Of a DNA stretch of 20,556 nt, positions 5,982-12,604 are shown piece by piece. Position 1 is the first letter of the stretch. The number at the start of each line of letters is the position of its first letter. The stretch spans positions 1 through 20,556 of the IMG/VR virus record IMGVR_UViG_3300030116_007672. One strand, 5' to 3'. This DNA is from a virus. The translations under genes and the position numbers were made by a program. The notes under the pieces were generated by a model. That model saw nothing but the letters and a program-made list of their open reading frames with translations. It was not told the DNA's origin and searched no databases.

Positions 5982-7331
5982 ATGGCAGTTTTATTAGGAA
6001 GTAAAAATTTAAGCGTGATTGAAGAAGTCGTATTGACTTCCTCACAAACTTACACAGCGCGAAGAACAGGCATCGCTGATGTCATCTGTATTGGAGCAGG
6101 GGGTCAGGGCGGTTCTTCGGGTAAAGCTTTTCCGGGACATGCTTCTATGGCCTTTAACGGAACTGGAGGAGGTGCTGGCGGATATTGTCGCAAACGAATA
6201 CCAATCACAGCAGGTGACACGTTTACTGTCGTCGTTGGGGCAGGAGGCCAAGCGAATGGATCAACCTTAATGCCTGATGCTGATGGCCTCAAAGACGGGG
6301 GTGCTGGAGGGGAAACTACTTTTGACCATGCTTCTGCTACAGCTAATATCGCTCTTGATTCCAACGGTGGTGCTGGAGGACTTGGTAATGCAACTACTAC
6401 AGCGAGTGGAGCTACTTACGCAGGAGGCGCAGGAGGCACAGCGACGGGCGGTGATGTAAATTTTACGGGAGGTCGTGGCGGCACAATTACTCGTAGTAAT
6501 AACTCTGCAAATACCGGGGTTTTTTCCACAGGCGGAGGTGCAGTTGCAATCTTCGGGGCAGCGTTTAACGGTGGAGATATTAACTATACCTCCGCTGCAA
6601 CAACCGTCGCTGCAACTGGTGGTGCTGGAGTTGGCGGTAATGGTGGAGATATAGCATATAATACAGGAACAGCCGTTTCTACGTCTGCGTCAGGAGGCGG
6701 TAGTGCAAGTGGAGCAGGTAATGGATTTACTAGCTCTCATACTGCTGCCGTCACTAATACAGGATTGTCAGCGTTTGCCAAAACAGACATTGTAATGGGA
6801 GGAGGACGACTGCCTTCTCATGGAGGAAATGGTAGAGCGACTAATACAAGTGTCAATGGTCTAGCAGGAAACGGTGGAACAGGTGGCCTACGTGCTGTCT
6901 TAGCTGGTCTAGGAGACTCAGACTATAATTCGATTTACGGGGGCAATGATAGACCAACAGAAGTTATCAACGAAGCGATAACTTCACCAAGAATAGTGGA
7001 AGAACAAAGCGACGGTCCAGCAGCAATGTACCCTCAAGCGACTGGCCCCGGTGGTGGAGGAGGTGGAGCTTGTGGCACAGCCGATAACAACGCAAGTAAC
7101 TCAGTTATTGCAGCAGGTAATGGAGCAACTTTCGCTGGTGGCGGTGGAGCAGTTTCAGTCGTTTCTAATTCTGAACTTGCACATACCACTGAAGAGATAT
7201 CGAGCAGTGGACGAGGAGGTATTGGTGGAGGCGGTTCTGGTGGTTGTATGTTGGGTACAAACGCTAGTAATTCTACTGTGGAATGGGCCTCTGGTGGTGA
7301 TGGTGTAGTCATTATCCAGTATTTAGGTTAG
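5982..7331 (+). CDS. Glycine-rich tail fibre / receptor-binding (adhesin-like) protein
   Basis: This 449-residue protein has a short N-terminal beta region (VIEEVVLTSSQTYTARRTGIADVICIGAGGQGG) and then a long glycine-rich body with many GGAGG, GGTGG and GGGGG clusters separated by variable Ala/Ser/Thr/Asn stretches. It ends in ASGGDGVVIIQYLG, a hydrophobic cap. Similar ending patterns are familiar from glycine-rich phage fibre tips. In T-even-like gp38 adhesins, glycine-rich motifs form polyglycine-II sandwiches and the loops between them set host range. Applying that here is inference from composition. It is not collagen-like: there is no regular G-X-Y and proline is scarce. AGGAGA at 5970-5975 lies 6 bases before the ATG. 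Confidence 0.78.
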   Translation: MAVLLGSKNLSVIEEVVLTSSQTYTARRTGIADVICIGAGGQGGSSGKAFPGHASMAFNGTGGGAGGYCRKRIPITAGDTFTVVVGAGGQANGSTLMPDADGLKDGGAGGETTFDHASATANIALDSNGGAGGLGNATTTASGATYAGGAGGTATGGDVNFTGGRGGTITRSNNSANTGVFSTGGGAVAIFGAAFNGGDINYTSAATTVAATGGAGVGGNGGDIAYNTGTAVSTSASGGGSASGAGNGFTSSHTAAVTNTGLSAFAKTDIVMGGGRLPSHGGNGRATNTSVNGLAGNGGTGGLRAVLAGLGDSDYNSIYGGNDRPTEVINEAITSPRIVEEQSDGPAAMYPQATGPGGGGGGACGTADNNASNSVIAAGNGATFAGGGGAVSVVSNSELAHTTEEISSSGRGGIGGGGSGGCMLGTNASNSTVEWASGGDGVVIIQYLG

Positions 7332-7341
7332 GAGAGCTACG

Positions 7342-7659
7342 ATGGCTGGCACAAATAGATGGAAAATAAAAGATGGGTTAGGAAACGTCGTCAATACAAT
7401 CATTGCAGACGAAAGTTTTGTAAAACAACATTATTCAAATTATGAAATGTTTGTTCCCATTTTCAGAGAGGTTGATCCAGAAATAAGAGCAAGATCGTGG
7501 AGGAACGGTCAGTTGCGAAAAACGGATGTCAATATAAGACGTTTTGCAGATCATCCTGAAAATGACAAATGGCTTGCTTGGCGCAAAACTCTTAGGGATT
7601 GGCCTGCCACAACGGATTTTCCAAAAACTTTGCCGACACAACCTTATACTGATAAATGA
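7342..7659 (+). CDS. Tail fibre assembly / tail assembly chaperone-like protein
   Basis: This 105-residue protein has an N-terminal half (WKIKDGLGNVVNTIIADESFVKQHY) followed by RARSWRNGQLRKTDVNI (about 49-65). It then has WLAWRKTLRDWP (77-88) and DFPKTLPTQP (92-101). The pattern RN..L..TD - W...R..LRD.P - (D)FP..(L)P matches the small phage tail assembly chaperone family whose genes follow tail-fibre genes. Such chaperones are thought to help fold or trimerise fibre proteins. The position directly after the glycine-rich fibre supports the call. AGGAGA at 7330-7335 is 6 bases from the ATG. The stop overlaps the oxygenase start by four bases (ATGA), so the two are probably made together. Confidence 0.78.
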   Translation: MAGTNRWKIKDGLGNVVNTIIADESFVKQHYSNYEMFVPIFREVDPEIRARSWRNGQLRKTDVNIRRFADHPENDKWLAWRKTLRDWPATTDFPKTLPTQPYTDK

Positions 7660-8306
7660 AAGAGGTGCTTTTCAACACCCCAGATCAGCCTTGTTTTATA
7701 GGGGCTTGGTACTTACCTCAAATATCTATTTGTGATCGAATTATTGCTGCATATGATTCAGGTTCATTGCAAAAAGGAGAAGGGCGTTTAGGTGCCCATA
7801 AAGGCGATCCGAAGGGGCAGGTAAAGAAAACTATGAAAGACTCTATAGATGCAAGTCTTCTAAAAAGACCTGATCTAATTGACGATTTTACAGCAAATCT
7901 TTTGGCTGTTTTGGAACAGTATAAACAAAAATTTTTCTATGCAAATGAAGTAGAAACTTTCGTTGTAGATGACTTGAACATCCAAAAATACCCGAAACAA
8001 ACAGGAGGTTATCATGCATGGCATGCCGAGAGGCAAGGAAACAACTCTCGACATCTTGTTTGGATGACTTATTTGAATGATATTGAAGAGGGTGGTGAAA
8101 CTGAATTTTATTATCAGAAGCTAAAAGTAAAGCCACGCAAAGGATTAACTCTGATTTGGCCTGTCGATTGGACGCACACCCACAAGGGACATATCGCGCC
8201 AAACGAAGAAAAAATGATTATTACAGGATGGTTTAGCTTCTTGGAGCAGCAGCCTACTGTTGAAGAAATTGATAAAATGAAAAAAATCCAACCCGTAGCG
8301 GCATAA
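7656..8306 (+). CDS. 2-oxoglutarate/Fe(II)-dependent dioxygenase, prolyl 4-hydroxylase-like
   Basis: This 216-residue protein fits a single double-stranded beta-helix domain. The candidate iron ligands are His123 and Glu125 in the 'GYHAWHAE' stretch (118-125) and the distal His176 in WTHTHKG. Lys186, ten residues after His176, sits where the 2-oxoglutarate carboxylate-binding Arg/Lys is expected. Other family marks are WMTYLNDIEEGGETEFYYQ (136-154) and KGLTLIWPVDWTH (162-174). The family couples 2-oxoglutarate decarboxylation to hydroxylation of a substrate. The first motif is HxE rather than the common HxD, as seen in some phage members I recall. The substrate is unknown: fibre protein, host protein and nucleotide targets are all possible. 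It overlaps the chaperone gene (ATGA) and sits inside a structural block. Confidence 0.88.
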   Translation: MKEVLFNTPDQPCFIGAWYLPQISICDRIIAAYDSGSLQKGEGRLGAHKGDPKGQVKKTMKDSIDASLLKRPDLIDDFTANLLAVLEQYKQKFFYANEVETFVVDDLNIQKYPKQTGGYHAWHAERQGNNSRHLVWMTYLNDIEEGGETEFYYQKLKVKPRKGLTLIWPVDWTHTHKGHIAPNEEKMIITGWFSFLEQQPTVEEIDKMKKIQPVAA

Positions 8307-8317
8307 CAAGGTGAAGT

Positions 8318-10237
8318 ATGCCTTTAACCAAATTAGAGTTTAGACCGGGTGTAAACAGAGAAACCACTTCTTATGCAAACGAGGGAGGCTGGTTCGACTG
8401 TGACAAAGTGCGTTTTCGCTTCGGCACCCCAGAAAAAATTGGTGGTTGGACCAAGCTTTCAAGCATTTCTTTCCTCGGCACAGCGCGAAACATTCATTCA
8501 TTCGCAGCACTTGATGGTGAGCGGTATCGAGGTCTAGGCACCCATCTGAAATATTTCATTGAAAATGGTGGCGCTTACGCAGATGTAACCCCGTTACGAG
8601 TAACGACAAGCGCCGGAGATGTTACGTTTGCTGCGACAAACGGGTCCTCGACTATCACTGCAACGGACGCGGACCACGGTGCAATCAAAGGTGATTTTGT
8701 TACTTTTTCTGGCGCTGCATCCTTGGGCGGTAACATCACTGCCGATGTGCTCAACCAAGAATATCAAATCGACACGGTTGTAAATAGTAATTCGTATACT
8801 TTCACTGCACGTACCGCAAGCACCACAATAGCTGACATTACGGTCGATGGTGAACTAAGCCCAACCGAAGTCACCGCCAGTGGATCAGACACTGGGAATG
8901 GTGGCGGCAGTATCGTCGGTGCGTATCAGGTCAATATAGGTTTGAATACCTCGGTTCTCGGCACTGGTTGGGGCGCGGGTTCGTGGGGTCGGAGCACATG
9001 GGGATCAGCCGCAAGTCTTGCTGTAGCCGGTAACTCCATCCGCATCTGGGAGCATGATAACTTTGGTGAGGATCTGCTATTCAACGCCCGTGACGCAGGA
9101 ATCTTTTATTGGGACGAAAGCGGCGGTACGTCGGCAAGGGCGGTTGCTTTGAAGGACGTTGCTGGAGCGGATGCAGAGACCCCCACGATAGCAAAACAAG
9201 TGCTGGTCTCCGATAACGATAAGCACGTTCTCGTCTTTGGTTGTGACGCTGAAACGAGTATTGGCACTCAAGACCCTTTGCTGATTCGTTTTTCTTCTTC
9301 TGGTAGTTTGACGACATGGAAAGCGGAGGTAACAAATTCTGCTGGCGATTTACGCATAGGTTCTGGCACCAAGATTGTCAAAGCTGTCGAAACAAAACAA
9401 CAGATCGTCGTGATCACGGACGTTGGCGTTCATGCCCTTCAATTTATTGGTCCTCCGTTTACCTTCGGCATTCAACAGGTCGGTGAAAACACAACGATAG
9501 CGGGACCGTTATCTGTGACTGCTGTGGATGACAACGTGTTTTGGATGGGTTTGGGCGATTTTTACGTCTACACTGGACAAACGCAGAAACTGCCGTGCTC
9601 GGTCAAAAGTTATGTTTTCAATGATTTCAACGAGGCGCAAAGAGAAAAAGTTATTGCTGGATCTAATAGTGCTTTTTCAGAGGTTTGGTGGTTTTACCCG
9701 TCTGCAACGAGCGAAGAAAATGATCGGTATGTGGTCTATAACTATCTTGAAAAAACATGGTATTTCGGTAATTTATCGCGCACTGCATGGATTGACAAAG
9801 GTATTGAAGACGATCCGACGGCTGCCAGCGCCGGGTTCTTATATCGGCACGAGGTAGGAAACGATGATGGTAGTACAAACCCAGTATCCTCTATTACGTC
9901 TTTCATTGAAAGTAGTCAAATCGACATCGGAGATGGTGATCGTTTCATGTTTATGCGTCGTGTCGTACCTGATTTAACGTTTGTGGGTTCTACGTCAGAC
10001 GCGCCCTCGGCTAATTTTACGATGAAAGCAAGAAATTTTCCCGGTGGTAATTACTTACAATCAGACGAAAACAGTGTCACTCGTTCTGCAACGTCGCCGG
10101 TTGAACAGTTTACAGATCAGGTATTCGTGCGGCTGCGGGGCCGGTCCTTTGCTGTGCGTGTAGAGTCCACGGCCCAAGGAACACAATGGCGATTTGGCGC
10201 ACCGCGAGTCGATATTCGCCCGGACGGTAGACAATAA
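8318..10237 (+). CDS. Tail nozzle / tail tubular protein B-like (hub) protein
   Basis: This 639-residue protein opens with the marine-phage pattern FRPGVNRETTSYANEGGWFD followed by VRFRFGTPEKIGGW (about 8-44), then LGTARNIHSFAALDG and LGTHLKYFIENGG. Residues about 95-210 look like a separate beta-rich insert (ITATDADHGAIKGDFVTFSGA). The main body resumes at GWGAGSWGRSTWG (218-229). Later blocks include IKAVETKQQIVVITDVGVHALQF-type strands and VFWMGLGDFYVYTGQTQKLPCSVK. Position and size suit the podovirus nozzle (T7 gp12, P22 gp10 class), a hexameric beta-propeller-like tube below the adaptor ring. This is known biology for the class and inferred for this protein. AAGGTG at 8308-8313 is 4 bases before ATG. 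Confidence 0.78.
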   Translation: MPLTKLEFRPGVNRETTSYANEGGWFDCDKVRFRFGTPEKIGGWTKLSSISFLGTARNIHSFAALDGERYRGLGTHLKYFIENGGAYADVTPLRVTTSAGDVTFAATNGSSTITATDADHGAIKGDFVTFSGAASLGGNITADVLNQEYQIDTVVNSNSYTFTARTASTTIADITVDGELSPTEVTASGSDTGNGGGSIVGAYQVNIGLNTSVLGTGWGAGSWGRSTWGSAASLAVAGNSIRIWEHDNFGEDLLFNARDAGIFYWDESGGTSARAVALKDVAGADAETPTIAKQVLVSDNDKHVLVFGCDAETSIGTQDPLLIRFSSSGSLTTWKAEVTNSAGDLRIGSGTKIVKAVETKQQIVVITDVGVHALQFIGPPFTFGIQQVGENTTIAGPLSVTAVDDNVFWMGLGDFYVYTGQTQKLPCSVKSYVFNDFNEAQREKVIAGSNSAFSEVWWFYPSATSEENDRYVVYNYLEKTWYFGNLSRTAWIDKGIEDDPTAASAGFLYRHEVGNDDGSTNPVSSITSFIESSQIDIGDGDRFMFMRRVVPDLTFVGSTSDAPSANFTMKARNFPGGNYLQSDENSVTRSATSPVEQFTDQVFVRLRGRSFAVRVESTAQGTQWRFGAPRVDIRPDGRQ

Positions 10238-10533
10238 TGGCACGAGTGCTGACTTTTCTGCCCCTGCCAAACCCGCCCGACGAGTATACGCAGGACTACA
10301 TGGCACAATTGATACGGACGTTCTCCGTGTTTCAGGAGCAGCTAAACACGCCCGGTGAAGCACGGGCCACGGGCATAACGCTCACAAATTTACAGACAGA
10401 CGACAGTGGCTTGGAAACAGGCGCTGTGTTTGAACATGATGGGGTTTTACGGATCCCAAAAACAAATTCACCTTTTGTACGAGGTTCGGTGGGAACAAGT
10501 GCAGTCGGATCAGTCACGGTAACAATTAGCTAA
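10237..10533 (+). CDS. Small conserved protein following the nozzle gene
   Basis: This 98-residue protein begins LTFLPLPNPPDEYTQDYMAQLIRTFSVFQEQLNTPGEARATGITLTNLQTDDSGLETGAVFEHDG when read in blocks, and ends GSVGTSAVGSVTVTIS. The first 35 residues look like a short helix with 'PNPPDEY...YM.QL.R...'. The rest is beta-rich (GLETGAVF, GVLRIP). I recognise this as a family that regularly follows the large nozzle-type protein in marine phages. A small structural or tail-completion role is likely, and no function is established to my knowledge. It overlaps the nozzle stop by one base (TAATG) and is followed by the only sizeable gap in the window. Confidence 0.72.
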   Translation: MARVLTFLPLPNPPDEYTQDYMAQLIRTFSVFQEQLNTPGEARATGITLTNLQTDDSGLETGAVFEHDGVLRIPKTNSPFVRGSVGTSAVGSVTVTIS

Positions 10534-10537
10534 CTCG

Positions 10538-10566
10538 TAGACTGAATAAACTAAACTAAGTACAAT
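10538..10566 (+). promoter_or_regulatory. Candidate sigma70-like promoter ahead of the ejection-protein block
   Basis: TAGACT at 10538-10543 (4 of 6 to TTGACA) and TACAAT at 10561-10566 (5 of 6 to TATAAT) are separated by exactly 17 bases of A/T-rich sequence. They lie in the only intergenic gap longer than about 20 bases. A start near 10573 would give a short leader before the gene at 10601. A match this good can occur by chance, so this is only a candidate. Confidence 0.35.
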
Positions 10567-10586
10567 GGTCAGAAATGATCATTGTC

Positions 10587-10593
10587 GGTGGAG
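10587..10593 (+). promoter_or_regulatory. Ribosome binding site that fixes the start of the first ejection-type gene
   Basis: GGTGGAG lies 7 bases before ATG 10601 and 4 bases before ATG 10598. The longer in-frame ATG at 10565 has no Shine-Dalgarno and would place this site inside the coding sequence. I therefore prefer 10601 (or 10598). Confidence 0.6.
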
Positions 10594-10600
10594 CAAGATG

Positions 10601-12604
10601 ATGACGAACACAGCCGAACAGCTTGAAATCGAAGAGGTGCCGTCCGGCGGTATCGGTGATTTTGTAATGTCGGAAGAGGACTTTCGGGTTCTCGAACGGC
10701 AAAACGCCGCCGAAGAATACGGCAATGAAGGCATCGCCCGATTTGAAGATACCGCTAGTCGGATCGCAGCTTACGGTCGTTTTGGTGACGATCAGGTAGC
10801 GCACGTTGAAACTGGCGAGTTGATTGTTCCGCGACAACTGATTGATCAAAGCCCCGAACTCAAAAATTCTATTTTCCAACACTTACGCGAAGCCGGTATC
10901 GAAGACCCGGAGCGTTATGTTGTGGGTAATGCAGAAAACTCTATCAACCCTGAAACCGGTTTGATGGAGTTCGGTTTTTTCTCCAAGATATTCAAAGGCA
11001 TCAAAAAAGCATTCAAGAAGATCGGTAAGGTTCTCAAAAAGGCTGCGCCTATTATTTTGAGTGTTGCTTTGGCAGGGCCTTTAGGTGCTGTATATGGAGG
11101 TATGGTCGGACAGGGTATAGGCACGCTCATTCAAGGGGGCAGTATTAAAGATGCCTTCAAAGCCGCTGCGATAGGCGGTCTCACCGGAGCCGCATTCAGT
11201 GGTATCGGAGGGGCGATTGATCCCAACCAAACCGCTCTGGGAGCCATCCAAGAGTCTTTAGCAAATCCCGGTCTTCGTTTTTCGCAAGCAGGAGCGAATA
11301 TTAAAGATGCTCTCACAGGTCAAGGAGAAGGTGGCTTTTTTAAAACTTTGGCAAGACAACCGGGGGATGCTATACCGACTGATGTACGACAAGCAATAGA
11401 CCCCCTCACAGGAAAACCTTATCCCGAAGCAGTTAAACGGGGAACCATTAGCCCGACAGAAATGGCAGAGATAGATGCTCAAATTGCAAGACAGCAGAGT
11501 CAAACCCTGCCCAAGGATTTTGTTGAAGACCGTGCCACTGGAGATTTAATTCGTGGAGCAACGCCACAGGATGTCAGTGTGCCGGGCGCAGAAAATTTGA
11601 CTAGAGGCCAAAATTTCAGAATTGAAACATTTGATCCAGACGCTCCTCTTCAAGCTGCTGCCAACACCGAGTCAATTCAAGAGAAATACATCAAAGCTCT
11701 TAGTGAAGGGAGAACGCGGCCCACACGGCTTCTGTCAGACACAACTAATTTAAGCGACGTAGGCACAACACCCGCAGGGACTGGTGTTTCTTCTGACGTG
11801 AGTGTTACACGTCCAGATTTTTCACAGCTTGATTTAACCCCAGATAGTTTGAAAGGAGCGTTTGATTCTTTTCCTGAGCTTCCCTTCGAAAGATTCACTC
11901 CGCCACCGGGTGTTCGAGGCACAGCTACAGGTTTCTTAGGCAATTTAGGTGAGGCCGGTAAAGACATCTTGCAAGGCGAGTTCCGTGATTCGTTGACTAA
12001 TTTGAAAGAGGCCTTTTTCCCGAAACTTGTCGGGCAGACTGCTGATGAATTAGCGATTTCAAAAGGTTTCGAAGGGATCACAGATGATCGCCTTACCGAC
12101 GCGGCAAGGACACGACTCATTGACCAAGCTGGTAAAGTCTCTTTGGGACAAAAAGCACTCGCATACGCTCCGGCTGCTGGTCTCGCGGCCCTTGCAGGAG
12201 GTTTTTTTGAAACACCTCCGATGGAAGAAGCAGGTTTAGTTGAAAGAGATGAAGAGGGTAACATCATAAGAGGTGATGATTATCTTGCAGCCGATCCGTT
12301 CCGATTTCGTATCTTTCCAACAGGCTTTCAACCCACTTATCGTCCACCTGTAAATCCTATCGTGCCCTATTCAGCGCAGCGAGTGGCAGAGGGCGGCGAG
12401 ATATTCCCTCGTAGAACAGGGGGCATCATGCCCGATGAAGGGATACCGAACGAAGATAGTGTGAAAGCTATGTTGATGCCCGGTGAGTTTGTGATGACCA
12501 CCACGGCGGTGCGAGGTGCAGGTGACGGGGATCTCAACAAAGGCATCAATAACATGTACTCGGTGATGCGTAATCTTGAAGCACGAGGGAGGGCTATGTC
12601 CTGA
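10601..12604 (+). CDS. Internal virion / DNA-ejection-type protein with amphipathic cationic segment
   Basis: The protein has 667 residues from ATG 10601; ATG 10598 and 10565 are alternatives. The N-terminal 115 residues are acidic and include 'VAHVETGELIVPRQLIDQSP'. Residues about 126-178 are striking: a Lys-rich amphipathic helix (FFSKIFKGIKKAFKKIGKVL) runs directly into hydrophobic, glycine-zipper sequence (IILSVALAGPLGAVYGGMVGQGIG), with a second Gly/Ala stretch (AAAIGGLTGAAFSGIGGAI) at about 188-206. The middle is Pro/Thr-rich and probably flexible. The C-terminus has MPDEGIPNEDSVKAMLMPGEF then a helical tail; 'MPGEFV' is common in marine phage internal or tape-measure-type proteins. I infer a capsid-stored protein that inserts in the host envelope during DNA entry. 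Its stop overlaps the next ATG (TGATG). Confidence 0.68.
   Translation: MTNTAEQLEIEEVPSGGIGDFVMSEEDFRVLERQNAAEEYGNEGIARFEDTASRIAAYGRFGDDQVAHVETGELIVPRQLIDQSPELKNSIFQHLREAGIEDPERYVVGNAENSINPETGLMEFGFFSKIFKGIKKAFKKIGKVLKKAAPIILSVALAGPLGAVYGGMVGQGIGTLIQGGSIKDAFKAAAIGGLTGAAFSGIGGAIDPNQTALGAIQESLANPGLRFSQAGANIKDALTGQGEGGFFKTLARQPGDAIPTDVRQAIDPLTGKPYPEAVKRGTISPTEMAEIDAQIARQQSQTLPKDFVEDRATGDLIRGATPQDVSVPGAENLTRGQNFRIETFDPDAPLQAAANTESIQEKYIKALSEGRTRPTRLLSDTTNLSDVGTTPAGTGVSSDVSVTRPDFSQLDLTPDSLKGAFDSFPELPFERFTPPPGVRGTATGFLGNLGEAGKDILQGEFRDSLTNLKEAFFPKLVGQTADELAISKGFEGITDDRLTDAARTRLIDQAGKVSLGQKALAYAPAAGLAALAGGFFETPPMEEAGLVERDEEGNIIRGDDYLAADPFRFRIFPTGFQPTYRPPVNPIVPYSAQRVAEGGEIFPRRTGGIMPDEGIPNEDSVKAMLMPGEFVMTTTAVRGAGDGDLNKGINNMYSVMRNLEARGRAMS

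Noticed and set aside
6511-6530. CCGGGGTTTTTTCC as a terminator
   Set aside because: It lies inside the glycine-rich gene, with no convincing hairpin before the T run.
7650-7662. Programmed frameshift joining the chaperone and oxygenase genes, as in long-tailed phage chaperones
   Set aside because: There is a normal ATGA stop/start overlap and no slippery heptamer was seen at the junction; the downstream gene has its own complete domain.
10574-10583. Palindrome AATGATCATT as a proven operator
   Set aside because: Ten-base palindromes arise by chance in A/T-rich gaps; it is noted with the promoter candidate but not called as a site.
10565-10600. Upstream ATG 10565 as start of the first ejection-type gene
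   Set aside because: It has no Shine-Dalgarno and overlaps the candidate -10 hexamer; GGTGGAG at 10587-10593 fits 10601 or 10598 much better.
11677-12267. Minus-strand open frame of 196 residues
   Set aside because: Antisense of the first ejection-type gene; Ser/Pro-rich shadow composition and no supporting start signals or neighbours.
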